In this document: one piece after another, positions 8,395-18,200 of the stretch
Numbering within the stretch: position 1 is the first letter of the stretch
How the letters are laid out: the number at the start of each line of letters is the position of its first letter
Source of the DNA: Cecembia calidifontis
GTDB taxonomy: Bacteria; Bacteroidota; Bacteroidia; Cytophagales; Cyclobacteriaceae
Direction: 5' to 3'
NCBI RefSeq assembly: GCF_004216715.1
Contig: NZ_SGXG01000001.1
Span: 3,766,501 to 3,830,500, forward strand
DNA length: 64,000 bases
Translations under genes and position numbers: made by a program
Notes under the pieces: model-generated
Database searches by the model: none
Told to the model about the DNA's origin: nothing
The model's input: only the letters and a program-made list of their open reading frames with translations

Positions 8395-9296
8395 TGGTCT
8401 CCAAAATTTTTATGGCCTGCTGTGATGGCTAAGTCCAAAATATTCTGCCTTGGCGGAAGCGGACAGGTGGCATGGGGCGTATAAACACATGGAGGATTAT
8501 AAGCTTTGTTGAAATCCAGGATGATTTTTCCTGAAGCATCTGCTTTTTTCACATACATGTAGCGGCCTCCACCATAAGTTTCTCCTCCACTGGTGGCATC
8601 TGCGAAAATCAAGAACAACTCCTCATCCTCCTCACTGCCCAATGCATCTATTTTATAAGTTTTGCCACCAACCTCAAACTGAAGATAGCCCGGAGAAGGA
8701 TTTGGAGTAGTCTGACCAATAACATTGGTGATCATGATGTCCTTGGGAGGAGAATAAGGCACAAAATCTGCAATGATTCTCCATTCCAAATTGACAGGGA
8801 AACGCTCCACCCCTTCAAACTTTTTGACTGCTTCAGCCTCAAAGTCTCTTAATCTTAGGCCATAAGCGTCTGACCTTTTTATAATTGCCCAGTGTAAACT
8901 TCGAAAACTGAGCGCTTCCGCAATTCCATTTTCACTATCAAAAATCAAAACCCTATCCATTATTTCTCCTGAATTGGATGTTATTCCTTTTTGGGAAGGC
9001 GTAAAAAAAACTTTCCCCTCAATCAGTTCAAATTGCCCTATTTCTTCTGGGAATTGATCCGATTCCAATTTCAAGTCGACTTGATGTCCCGATCCAAAGG
9101 AATTCAAACCCTCTTTCAGCCAGTAAAGCCCTATGAGGTTCAACCAGCCGGTTTCTGAACGAAGTGAAACCATTTGTTTTTCGTGCCAGTCATTGACCTC
9201 CATTAAGTGCTCCTCTACACTGATATTTTTTTGCTTAGAATTGCAGGACAAGAAAATCAGACTGCAAAGGATGGACAAAAGGTGAATATTTTTCAT
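8391..9296 (-). CDS. DUF1684 lipoprotein
   Basis: A 301-residue exported protein with a lipobox (IFLSCNS, Cys about 18). The family hallmarks are visible: an N-terminal GWLNLIGLYWLKEG block and a C-terminal NPPCVYTPHATCPLPP block whose two cysteines are typical of DUF1684. The biochemical role of the family is unknown. The gene ends tail-to-tail with the hydrolase gene (4-bp overlap) and is divergent from the DUF1080 gene, with about 120 bp between their starts. Confidence 0.8.
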   Translation of the reverse strand: MKNIHLLSILCSLIFLSCNSKQKNISVEEHLMEVNDWHEKQMVSLRSETGWLNLIGLYWLKEGLNSFGSGHQVDLKLESDQFPEEIGQFELIEGKVFFTPSQKGITSNSGEIMDRVLIFDSENGIAEALSFRSLHWAIIKRSDAYGLRLRDFEAEAVKKFEGVERFPVNLEWRIIADFVPYSPPKDIMITNVIGQTTPNPSPGYLQFEVGGKTYKIDALGSEEDEELFLIFADATSGGETYGGGRYMYVKKADASGKIILDFNKAYNPPCVYTPHATCPLPPRQNILDLAITAGHKNFGDH

Positions 9297-9419
9297 TTTG
9301 ATGATCTAGTGAAATCCAAAAATAATGGCTTTGAAGAATTTTTGAATGAAAATTTTATGATCAGCATGTATTCCTTCCAAATTATTCGCTTATTTGGGTC
9401 AATTCTCCTCAAAAAAGCC

Positions 9420-10181
9420 ATGAAAAATTTACTCCTTCTTCTACTGATCTTTCTTATTCATACACATGTTTCTGCCCAAATGGGTGTTGGGGCCAAAAAA
9501 CCCGCAAAGGCCCAAATGCTGTTTGATGGCAGCAAAGAAATGCTCCATGAAAAATGGACTTATTGGAAAGGTCCAAGATTAAAAGCGGAATTACCTATAA
9601 AATGGCAGATTGTTAAAGACCCTGTGGATGAAGGTTTTGCCATGAACAGTAATGACCCGGCTGCTGCCGGTGGTTTATATGGGGCAGCCGATATAGTTAC
9701 CAAACAAGAATTTCGAGACTTTAGACTTCATGTGGAGTTTTTGGTTCAAAATGAAGGGGGAAATTCCGGAGTTTACCTTCAAAACAGGTATGAGATACAG
9801 ATTTTGGATGGAGATTACGGTTTGCATGGTATGGCCGCCATTATCAACGAACACCTTCCTACTGTACAGGCCTACAATGGAACAGGAAAATGGAATGCCT
9901 ATGATATCATGTTCAGAGCCGCAAGGTTTAAAAATGGACAGCTGACTGAAAAAGCAAGGGTCACTGTATATTTTAATGGTCAAAAGATCCATGAGGATAA
10001 AGAAATCCAACAGGTATGGGGGGGACCTAATTCAGGACTTGATGGCGGAAATGATGGAGGTAAAGGAATAACAGACCTTCCGGGAGGGATCAAGCTTCAG
10101 GCTGAAGGTCATGATGTACTCTACAGGAACATTTGGATCAGGGAAATGAAGCTCAATAAAAAATCTACCGATTTCCGATAA
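9420..10181 (+). CDS. DUF1080 (3-keto-disaccharide hydrolase-like) secreted protein
   Basis: A 253-residue exported protein. The start is set at the ATG at 9420, because it gives a clean signal peptide (MKNLLLLLLIFLIHTHVSAQ); the frame is open further upstream without a plausible start. The body is one concanavalin-like jelly roll of the DUF1080 type, with FRLHVEFLVQNEGGNSGVYL and RYEIQILDG. Relatives act on modified sugars (3-keto-glucosides) in the periplasm of Bacteroidota, but the substrate here cannot be read from the sequence. The gene is followed by a separate promoter for the ABC-F gene. Confidence 0.78.
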   Translation: MKNLLLLLLIFLIHTHVSAQMGVGAKKPAKAQMLFDGSKEMLHEKWTYWKGPRLKAELPIKWQIVKDPVDEGFAMNSNDPAAAGGLYGAADIVTKQEFRDFRLHVEFLVQNEGGNSGVYLQNRYEIQILDGDYGLHGMAAIINEHLPTVQAYNGTGKWNAYDIMFRAARFKNGQLTEKARVTVYFNGQKIHEDKEIQQVWGGPNSGLDGGNDGGKGITDLPGGIKLQAEGHDVLYRNIWIREMKLNKKSTDFR

Positions 10182-10222
10182 GACTCTTGAGGACTGGGGG
10201 TACTGATTGTAATCAAATTGAC

Positions 10223-10230
10223 TATCTTTG
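10223..10230 (+). promoter_or_regulatory. Candidate promoter -7 box for the ABC-F gene
   Basis: TATCTTTG fits the Bacteroidota TAnnTTTG box exactly and is followed by CA. It lies 24 bp before the ABC-F start codon. No well-placed -33 TTG was found. Confidence 0.5.
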
Positions 10231-10254
10231 CACCTTCAAAAATTACAGCAATCC

Positions 10255-11868
10255 ATGATTTCAGTTGATAACCTCTCCCTTAAGTTCGGAAAAAGGACCT
10301 TATTTGAAGATGTAAATTTAAAATTCACTCCGGGCAACTGTTACGGTGTGATCGGTGCCAACGGAGCCGGAAAATCCACCTTTTTGAAAATCCTTTCCGG
10401 AGAACAGGACAGTACCACCGGAAGTGTCAATATCACTCCAGGTCAAAGAATGGCCGTGTTGAAACAGAACCACTTCGAATTTGATGAATTTGAGGTGCTT
10501 AAAACGGTCATTATGGGGCACAAAAAGCTCTATGCCATTATGGAAGAAAAAGATGCTATCTACATGAAAGCTGATTTTTCTGAGGAAGATGGTATCCGTG
10601 CTTCCGAATTAGAGGCTGAGTTTGCTGAAATGGATGGATGGAATGCGGAATCTGATGCAGCAGCCCTCCTATCAGGCCTAGGCATTTCTGAAGATTTACA
10701 TTACCTGCAGATGAAGGAACTTGCCGGTAACCAAAAAGTAAGGGTGCTCCTTGCCCAAGCCCTTTTTGGTAATCCGGATATTCTTATCCTGGACGAACCT
10801 ACCAACGACCTGGACACTGAAACCATCAGCTGGTTGGAAGATTTCCTGGTAAACTTCAAAAACCTTGTGATTGTGGTATCCCACGACCGTCACTTTTTGG
10901 ATGCGGTATCCACCCATATCGTAGACATAGACTTTGGCAAAATCAGGATTTACTCTGGAAACTATACTTTCTGGTATGAATCCTCACAATTGGCAGCCAA
11001 ACAGAAATCCGATCAGAACAAAAAGATTGAGGAGAAAAGAAAAGAATTGCAGGAATTCATCGCAAGGTTTTCTGCCAACGTGGCTAAATCCAAGCAGGCT
11101 ACGGCCAGAAAGAAAATGTTGGAAAAACTCAATGTGGACGATATACAGCCTTCCACCAGAAAATACCCCGGTATCATTTTCAAACCTGAAAGAGAAGCCG
11201 GTGATCAGATTTTCATGACTGAAGGATTGGAACTGAAAGATGAAAACGCCATCTATTTTACCGATGTCAACCTGATGGTGGATAAGGGCGACAAAATTGC
11301 CTTCATCTCTAAAACCAAACAGGCTGTCACCAAATTCTTCCAGACCATTATGGAAGATATTCCTGTCCAAAAAGGAAGTTTCAAATGGGGAGTAACCATC
11401 AATAAAGCCTACTTGCCAAATGATAATTCTAAATATTTCCAGACAGAACTGAACCTGATTGATTGGTTGAGACAGTATAGCAGCAACCAAGAGGAAGCCT
11501 ATGTTCGCACGTTTTTGGGCAGAATGCTATTTACAGGTGAGGAGACACTGAAAAAAGCCTCTGTTCTTTCCGGTGGTGAAAAAGTGAGGTGTATGATATC
11601 CAGGATGATGCTCCAAAATCCAAACCTACTGGTGATGGACGAACCTACCAACCACTTGGACCTGGAATCTATTACCGCATTTAACAACGCTATCATTGAT
11701 TTCAATGGCACTGTGCTCTTATCTTCTTATGACCATGCTTTTGTTCAATCCACTGCCAACAGGATCATTGAGTTTACTCCTAAAGGAACTATTGACAGAA
11801 GGATGAGCTACGACGATTATCTGGAATCCGATGAAATCAAGGCATTGAGGGAGAAGATGTATAATTAG
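10255..11868 (+). CDS. ABC-F family ATPase (YbiT-like)
   Basis: A soluble protein of 537 residues with two ATPase domains and no membrane part; such proteins bind ribosomes and modulate translation. The ATG at 10255 (MISVDNLSLKFG) is chosen over an upstream TTG because the domain starts there and a promoter box lies between. The first ATPase has a good P-loop (GANGAGKST, 34-42), the weak signature LAGNQ and Walker B ILILDEPTNDLD. The second has LSGGE and LLVMDEPTNHLD, but its P-loop position reads ISKTKQAVT (about 349-357), without the glycines or the GKS/T. The linker between them is rich in Lys and Glu. GTAC-rich repeats follow the stop codon. Confidence 0.88.
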   Translation: MISVDNLSLKFGKRTLFEDVNLKFTPGNCYGVIGANGAGKSTFLKILSGEQDSTTGSVNITPGQRMAVLKQNHFEFDEFEVLKTVIMGHKKLYAIMEEKDAIYMKADFSEEDGIRASELEAEFAEMDGWNAESDAAALLSGLGISEDLHYLQMKELAGNQKVRVLLAQALFGNPDILILDEPTNDLDTETISWLEDFLVNFKNLVIVVSHDRHFLDAVSTHIVDIDFGKIRIYSGNYTFWYESSQLAAKQKSDQNKKIEEKRKELQEFIARFSANVAKSKQATARKKMLEKLNVDDIQPSTRKYPGIIFKPEREAGDQIFMTEGLELKDENAIYFTDVNLMVDKGDKIAFISKTKQAVTKFFQTIMEDIPVQKGSFKWGVTINKAYLPNDNSKYFQTELNLIDWLRQYSSNQEEAYVRTFLGRMLFTGEETLKKASVLSGGEKVRCMISRMMLQNPNLLVMDEPTNHLDLESITAFNNAIIDFNGTVLLSSYDHAFVQSTANRIIEFTPKGTIDRRMSYDDYLESDEIKALREKMYN

Positions 11869-12085
11869 ACTCAAGACTTAAGAATTAAGACTCAAGATTG
11901 ATGTACCAAGTACTAAGTACCATGTACCAAGTTCTTGGTACTTAGTACATGGTACATGGTACATGGTACTAAATAAATTTGATTCTTATTTCTTGCTTCT
12001 AAGCTCTCGCTTCTTGTCTCTAGCTTCTTATTTCTTGTGTCTTATGTCTTGTGTCTTATGTCTCACCTCTAACCTAAACACAAAA
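11869..12085. repeat. Intergenic repeat: GTAC-rich hairpin plus short tandem motifs
   Basis: The 217 bp between the ABC-F and SSS genes is built of repeats. First come two copies of AAGACTCAAGA-like units. Next is a palindromic segment at 11901-11970 made of GTACCAAGTAC/GTACCATGTAC units, able to fold into a long imperfect hairpin. Then follow pyrimidine-rich units (CTTATTTCTTG, TCTTGTGTCTTATG twice). The GTACCATGTACCAAG unit recurs at 58540-58567. It does not look coding. Confidence 0.8.
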
Positions 12086-12089
12086 TAGT

Positions 12090-13502
12090 TTGCTCCTCAC
12101 AGCAATCATAATCTATATCCTGATTACCGTAGGAATAGGTGCCTGGTCGTCCAAATTGGTCAAAAATTCAAATGACTTTGTTTTGGCGGGCAGGCAACTA
12201 CCGCTTTTTTTGTCTGCCTCTGCCCTATTTGCTACCTGGTTTGGATCAGAAACTATTTTTGGTGCTTCTTCGGAATATTTGGACCATGGATTACAGGGAG
12301 TGATTGAAGACCCTTTTGGGGGGGCTTTATGTTTGATCCTTTTTGGTGTTTTTTACCTCAAGCCCATGTACCGCATGAATGTATTGACCATCGGGGACGT
12401 TTATAAAAAGATTTTTGGTAAAAGGGTAGAATTCTTTGCTTCCATATTCATGGTTCCGGTATATTTTGGTTATGTAGCGGCCCAATTGGTGGCTTTATCT
12501 CTCATTTTCACCTCAGTAGCAGACATCAGTATTACACAGGGAATAATCCTTTCCGCAGCAATTGTAGTTTTCTATACTTTTTTGGGAGGAATGTGGGCTA
12601 TTTCCATAACCGATTTCATCCAAACCACAATGATCGTGGTTGGATTGGTTTGGGTAGCAGTACTCGTTGCAGAAAAGGCCGGTGGGGTTGTCCCTATTCT
12701 TGAATCAGCGCCGGAGGGAAGTTTTCAGTTTTTCCCAAAAGCCGATACCATTTCTTGGATGAACTATCTGGGAGCTTGGATAATACTGGGTTTGGGAAGT
12801 ATTCCCAGTCAGGATATTTACCAGCGTGTCATGGCTTCCAAATCCGAAAAAGTTGCCGTGCAATCAACTTATTTGGCAGGAACCTTTTATGTAACCATTG
12901 GTCTGCTACCATTATTTATTACATTGGGGGCAAAACACTTATATCCTGAAATTTACCTCGAAAACAAACAATTGTTGTTACCCCAGATGGTTTTACTCCA
13001 TAGTGGCGTACATGTTCAGATTTTATTCTTTGGTGCGTTGATTTCAGCCATCATGAGTACTACCAGTTCGGGCTTACTGGCACCTTCGGCGATTGTTTCA
13101 GAGAACTTGATACGGCCTTATTTTGGCAATCGCCTGAGCGACAAACATTTTCTTTGGATCTTGAGGATCAATATCATAGTGATTGCAATCATTGCAACCA
13201 TCATGGCACAATGGAAAACCAACATTTATGAACTGGTCGCCGGGGCTTCCATTTTGATGTTGGTATCCTTATTTGTTCCCTTAACAGCGGGCCTTTATTG
13301 GAAAAAAGCTTCTGAAATGGGTGCCATCATGTCCATTGTTTTCGGTATGATTGCCTATCTCGGCCTGTTGGTTTCTGATCTGCCTTTTTATCCACATTTA
13401 CCTGCACTGGGCGTCAGTGCCATAGCCATGATTCTTGGTTCTATCATCTTTCCTGTAAATTCAAACAAGCATGTCAACCTATCCAAAAATAAAGCTTCAT
13501 GA
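12090..13502 (+). CDS. Sodium:solute symporter family transporter
   Basis: A 470-residue inner-membrane protein with about 13 hydrophobic segments, of the SSS family (Na+-coupled uptake of sugars, amino acids, vitamins or anions). Family marks include GRQLPLFLSASALFATWFGS near residue 40 and ISAIMSTTSSGLLAPSAIVS in the second half. No ATG is available: an in-frame stop lies at 12075-12077, so TTG at 12090, directly before the first membrane helix, is the probable start. The 3' end overlaps the methyltransferase gene by 32 bp. The substrate cannot be assigned. Confidence 0.83.
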   Translation: MLLTAIIIYILITVGIGAWSSKLVKNSNDFVLAGRQLPLFLSASALFATWFGSETIFGASSEYLDHGLQGVIEDPFGGALCLILFGVFYLKPMYRMNVLTIGDVYKKIFGKRVEFFASIFMVPVYFGYVAAQLVALSLIFTSVADISITQGIILSAAIVVFYTFLGGMWAISITDFIQTTMIVVGLVWVAVLVAEKAGGVVPILESAPEGSFQFFPKADTISWMNYLGAWIILGLGSIPSQDIYQRVMASKSEKVAVQSTYLAGTFYVTIGLLPLFITLGAKHLYPEIYLENKQLLLPQMVLLHSGVHVQILFFGALISAIMSTTSSGLLAPSAIVSENLIRPYFGNRLSDKHFLWILRINIIVIAIIATIMAQWKTNIYELVAGASILMLVSLFVPLTAGLYWKKASEMGAIMSIVFGMIAYLGLLVSDLPFYPHLPALGVSAIAMILGSIIFPVNSNKHVNLSKNKAS

Positions 13503-14652
13503 AGGAAAAGAAGTTTCCATTCTAAGAAAGCACCATTGGGTTTTTTCTGGGGCTATTGCCAATAAAGACGAAAGTCTTCAAAACGGGCAATTGGTAGAAG
13601 TGGTGGACCATAAGGATAATTTTCTTGGTATTGGCCATTTTCAGCATGGATCCATCATGGTCCGTTTGATAACCTTTGAAAAAGAAGCCATCAATACTGA
13701 ATTTTGGATCAAAAAACTTAGAGCTGCTTACCTGGTCAGGGAAAGTATCGGTTTGACGGAAAACCAAATGACCAATGTATATAGACTTGTCCATGGAGAA
13801 GGAGACGGTTTACCGGGATTGATCATTGACTTTTATAATGGCACGGCAGTGGTACAGACCCATCATATTGGGATGTTCCGGCATGTAAAAGATATTGCCA
13901 AAGCCCTTCAGGTGATATTTGGAAACAGCTTGCAGGCGGTGTATGATAAAAGTGCTGAAACACTCCCAAAAACCTTAGGAGTTGAAAACAGGTTGGTTTA
14001 CGGAACCCCCAAGACCAACAGGGTTCTTGAATATGGGTGTCAATTTGAAATAGACTGGGAAAAAGGTCAAAAAACAGGATTTTTTGTGGACCAAAGGGAA
14101 AACAGAAACCTGTTGGGGCTTTACAGCAAGGGTAAAAAGGTACTCAATACATTTTGTTATTCAGGTGGATTTTCTGTAGCTGCTTTAAAAGCAGGCGCAA
14201 GTGAAGTGCATTCAGTGGATATCTCCGCTAAGGCCATCGAACTAACGGATAAAAATGTGGCATTAAATCCAGGATTTATAGGCAAGCATAAATCCATCGT
14301 GGCAGATGTGGTAAAATATATCCGGGAAATTGAAAATGACTTTGATATCATTGTATTGGATCCTCCTGCTTTTGCTAAAAACATCAAAGCCAGGCACAAT
14401 GCCGTTCAGGGTTATAAAAGATTGAATGCAGAGGCTTTAAAGAAAATAAAATCCGGTGGAATCTTATTTACGTTTTCCTGCTCACAAGTAGTGGACAAAC
14501 AGCTTTTTGCCCATACCATTACAGCGGCAGCATTGGAAACAGGACGAAATGTCAGAATACTTCATTATCTTTCCCAACCGGCCGACCATCCGATCAATAT
14601 TTACCATACTGAAACGGAATACCTGAAAGGTCTTGTCCTCTATGTGGAATAA
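13471..14652 (+). CDS. rlmI: Class I SAM-dependent rRNA methyltransferase (RlmI-like)
   Basis: A 393-residue enzyme that should methylate a cytosine of 23S rRNA at C5 using S-adenosylmethionine. An N-terminal PUA domain (residues 1-80, with KHHWVFSGAI) is followed by an EEHUD-like part and a Rossmann methyltransferase domain. That domain carries LNTFCYSGGFSVAALKAGA (SAM binding) and DIIVLDPPAFAK (the PP motif), and a late cysteine in FTFSCSQV. E. coli RlmI has the same size and layout. The start lies inside the end of the transporter gene (32-bp overlap, different frame), so translation is probably coupled although the products seem unrelated. Confidence 0.85.
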   Translation: MSTYPKIKLHEGKEVSILRKHHWVFSGAIANKDESLQNGQLVEVVDHKDNFLGIGHFQHGSIMVRLITFEKEAINTEFWIKKLRAAYLVRESIGLTENQMTNVYRLVHGEGDGLPGLIIDFYNGTAVVQTHHIGMFRHVKDIAKALQVIFGNSLQAVYDKSAETLPKTLGVENRLVYGTPKTNRVLEYGCQFEIDWEKGQKTGFFVDQRENRNLLGLYSKGKKVLNTFCYSGGFSVAALKAGASEVHSVDISAKAIELTDKNVALNPGFIGKHKSIVADVVKYIREIENDFDIIVLDPPAFAKNIKARHNAVQGYKRLNAEALKKIKSGGILFTFSCSQVVDKQLFAHTITAAALETGRNVRILHYLSQPADHPINIYHTETEYLKGLVLYVE

Positions 14653-14754
14653 TTTTGAAAGAATTGATAGGATGATTGCAACTTATTCTAATTTCTACAG
14701 TTGAAATTTGGAAACTGAAAATACATATCCCTTACTATAAACAAAAAACAAGCA

Positions 14755-15189
14755 ATGTATATTGGACTGAAACATCTTCACTCTGGATTAGCCTATCTGG
14801 CCTTAGCCGCATTGGCGATCGTATTTATTTATGCCCTTATCGGTGCCCTAAGCAATAAGGAATTTACCGAAAAAGACAGAAAATTCGCCATGATCGCTTT
14901 TATTCTTTCGCATGTTCAGCTCTTGGTGGGGCTTATCCTTTATTTCGTAAGCCCTATTGGATTTTCCCTTTTGAAAGGAGGAGGCGCAATGTCTGACAGT
15001 GCTGCCAGGCTCACCGCTTTGGAACATCCTTTGATCAATATTTTGGCCATCGTTGTCATAACGATAGGATATACAAGAGCGAAGAAATTTACAGAAAGTA
15101 GGGCAAAATTCAGGTCCATTTACATGCTTTATGCCATCGGACTTGTTTTGATCCTTAGCAGAATTCCTTGGACCAATTGGCTTGGATAA
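14755..15189 (+). CDS. Small four-helix membrane protein, conserved type, function unknown
   Basis: A 144-residue integral membrane protein with four predicted helices and short loops. Histidines occur near membrane edges: the N-terminal LKHLHSG, HVQL in the second helix and EHPL before the third. This recalls small cytochrome b-like haem proteins, but no pair is diagnostic, so haem binding is only a guess. It is followed 20 bp later by a strong two-way terminator. It may be transcribed with the methyltransferase gene (102-bp gap). Confidence 0.65.
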   Translation: MYIGLKHLHSGLAYLALAALAIVFIYALIGALSNKEFTEKDRKFAMIAFILSHVQLLVGLILYFVSPIGFSLLKGGGAMSDSAARLTALEHPLINILAIVVITIGYTRAKKFTESRAKFRSIYMLYAIGLVLILSRIPWTNWLG

Positions 15190-15204
15190 TCTGATAATGA
15201 CAAT

Positions 15205-15240
15205 AAAAAAAACGCCTGAAAAATTTCAGGCGGTTTTTTT
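15205..15240. terminator. Two-way intrinsic terminator
   Basis: The perfect 9-bp stem CGCCTGAAA/TTTCAGGCG (15213-15232) has an AA loop, is preceded by eight A and followed by seven T. It serves the convergent genes on both sides. Confidence 0.9.
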
Positions 15241-18200
15241 AGTTCCTTTTGTCCCTTCCCAAACCAATCTGATAATTGTCCGGAGTTCCTTTCATGTTTA
15301 AATTGACAAATCGAACTTTTTTATCAGTATCCCTGTAAACGATGGCATCTTCTCTGTCCGGGTCAATCTCATCCTGATTTTTCCCTCCAAACAAAGACCT
15401 GAAACCAACTTGGGTTACGAGTCCTAATGGAATTCTGATAAAATAATCCATATTCATATCCAGACTCTGCTTACCGGACAATTCAATAAAACCAAGGCTG
15501 GAATTGATATTCATCCTTGGAATGTTCAATACTCCTTCTTTTAATTCAAACTTATTGGAAAGGGTATCAAAACGTACATTGTTCAGGTTTCTATCCTTAA
15601 AATAATCTCCCATGGCCTGAAGCGGTGCAAAACGGACCAATCTCCCTTGGTAAACGGTAAGGTCCATAGAAGCTTCTGATTTATCAATGATCGGGGTTAG
15701 GTCAGGGTAAACCAAAAACTTACTTACAATGGTGCCGGAAACCAATCCATGCAAGTTTTCATTGATCAGATAATCCTGTCCAAAGTTTTCAAATTTGAAC
15801 ATTAACTTGTCCAGATCTAACTTATCTGCCACCATGGTGCTATGGAAATAAATTTCATCAGGATTGGATCCATTGAAATATCCCTTGATTCCCAGCGTAC
15901 CCGAAGCTGCCCTCAAACTTAAGGTGTCCAGGTAGATGTAATGATCAGGATTCGTCCTTGCCTTGAAGGTTACATCATCCAGCCAGAAGGTATGGTAATT
16001 GAGCTTGCCAATTTTAGCAGAAAAATCCATATCGCTGAAAGGCACCTGAAAAACATTAAAGGAATCCTTGTGGTTGCTGGGCTTATCCAAGCCCTCAAAT
16101 CCCATCAAAGCATCCAAGTCCATTCTATTGGATACCAAAGAAAAGTAATTCCGCGGAGCGGCTGTTTTATCCCCTGCTCCCAAATAATAACCCAATTGAA
16201 TATTAAAATCCGAAATCCCCAAAAGTCCCTGAAAGTTTTCCAAAGTCAGATAATCATTTTCATAATGTAACCTTCCTTTAAATTTTTCAAGCCTTAAGGG
16301 ATGCAATTTCATTTTTCCTTCCAGGTGGTTCAACCAAAGATCAGCTGATCGGAATCCACTATCATAGACCAATTCCAGGTTACCTTTAAGCTTTAACTTA
16401 TCGATCTCTTCATTCTGGTAATCAGGAGGTAAATAATTATTCCCAGCATAAGTCAAAAGATCATGAATGGCCAGGTGATTGGATACCAAATCAAAATCAA
16501 AAATGCTTTTTCCCTGAGGGGTTTCCTGAAACCACTTGGAGTAATTCTGCAACTTTCCTGAAAAATGAAAATCTGTTTTGTCAATCTCCCCTGTGAAATC
16601 AATTACAGCGAGGTCATTGTCTCCAATGATCACATCTGCATGAAAATCGTGAAAAGCGTGTGGGTAATTTTTCAGTTTGGCATGAAAATCTTCAATAAAA
16701 AACTCACCTTTAGGTAAGTACTTATAGTGCTTCAGCTCCTTGCCTGTAGATTCAAAGGCCAGTTTGATTTCAAAATCAGAAATCACTTCTTTCCAAGCGG
16801 TGGAGTCATTTTTAAAAATCTCCTCAAAATCAATGATTTCAGATGCTGCCCTCAAATCAGCTTTCACCTTCTTATCTTCTCCATGAAAAATCGAGGGAAA
16901 ATTGAGCACTTTTCCTTCAAACGAGAAATCTGATCCCGCAATACCAAAGTTGGCCCTTTCCAGAAAAAGATCTCCCTCTACCAGGGAAGCATAAATATTG
17001 GCATTTTGGACAGGATGAGGAAAGTCGGGCAATCTGAAATTGAGGTTATTGACAATTAGCTCACTTTTTATACTCTTATCAATCCCACTGACCCCATAAA
17101 CATTCAGATCTACAAGTTCATTGAAATCCATATTGACAATTACCTGACCACTGATTCCCTGCAAACCCTCTATTTCAAAAAAATCACCCAAAAAGCCCAA
17201 ATCCAAATCTGCATTTAAATTAATATCAATATAGGGATTGATAAAATCCCTGATGATGAGCTTACCCTGGAAAGTACCTTGCTCTGGCCTGGCATTGAAA
17301 TTCAATAACTGAAACTCAGAAGTTCTAAGGTTTCTCTCCTCACCATTGGTATAAAACGCTGAAAACCTCAAATCTTCCACTTTCTTTTCTCTGGCGGGAT
17401 TTAAAAAATAGGCATTGTCACAACCGAACTCCAAACCTATGGAAGGCACCTTTCCTTCTCCTATCTCCCCTTTGATTCTACCCTGAAAATAAACATCCCC
17501 TTCATTTTTGTACCTCCTTAGAAAATTACCGGTTTCTTCTGGTAAAAATGCGGCGATCAGATTGAAATCAGGTTTTTCTCCATCGATCTTGAGGTCCATG
17601 TTTAGACTCTCATCCAATTCAATGGATCCAGTTAAATTTAAAAGTACACCTTCTAAAGCTACTTTGGATCTTTCCAAAGTAAGGAAGGACTTGTTTTGAT
17701 CATAATCCAATGAAATATCCAAATCCAAATGTTTATTTGAAAAAAATGTAGGCTTTCCTTCTACTTCAAAATCGAAAATCAACTTGCTCAAGAATTTGGC
17801 ATAAATATGTTCTTTTTCCATTTTAAACGCAGATTCGGCACGCCCCACATGGAAATAATAAGTATTGAGATTTTCTAAATCTTCATACTTTATTTCGACA
17901 TCTGAAAAAATGATAGAAGCTATATCCAATGTAAGATTTTCTTCACCTTCATCATCCTGCTCCATCCCTTTAGCTGTCAAAAGGTTAATCTTACCATCTT
18001 TGAATTTGACCAAATTAAGATCAGCTTTTGCCACTTTTATAGCCCTGACAATATTATTTCCTCTAAGGATATCCCAAATACGAAAACCAACATAAACATC
18101 TTGTGCATAATAGATGGTGTCGTTTTTTGATAATTTGTCCCCATAAAAGACTACACTTTCCAAATCGATGGAGATATAAGGGAAATTGGCAAATGGAGCA

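Noticed and set aside
8440..8470. CCTGTCCGC-like element in the DUF1684 gene as another REP palindrome
   Set aside because: The bases encode the conserved CPLPP motif of the protein and do not form a palindrome; the likeness is chance.
9207..9419. Extended N-terminus of the DUF1080 protein
   Set aside because: The frame is open, but it overlaps the divergent lipoprotein gene and would bury the signal peptide. The ATG at 9420 gives a clean signal.
11901..11970. Rho-independent terminator of the ABC-F gene
   Set aside because: The GTAC hairpin is long but AT-rich, multi-registered and lacks a T-run; a repeat element is a better description.
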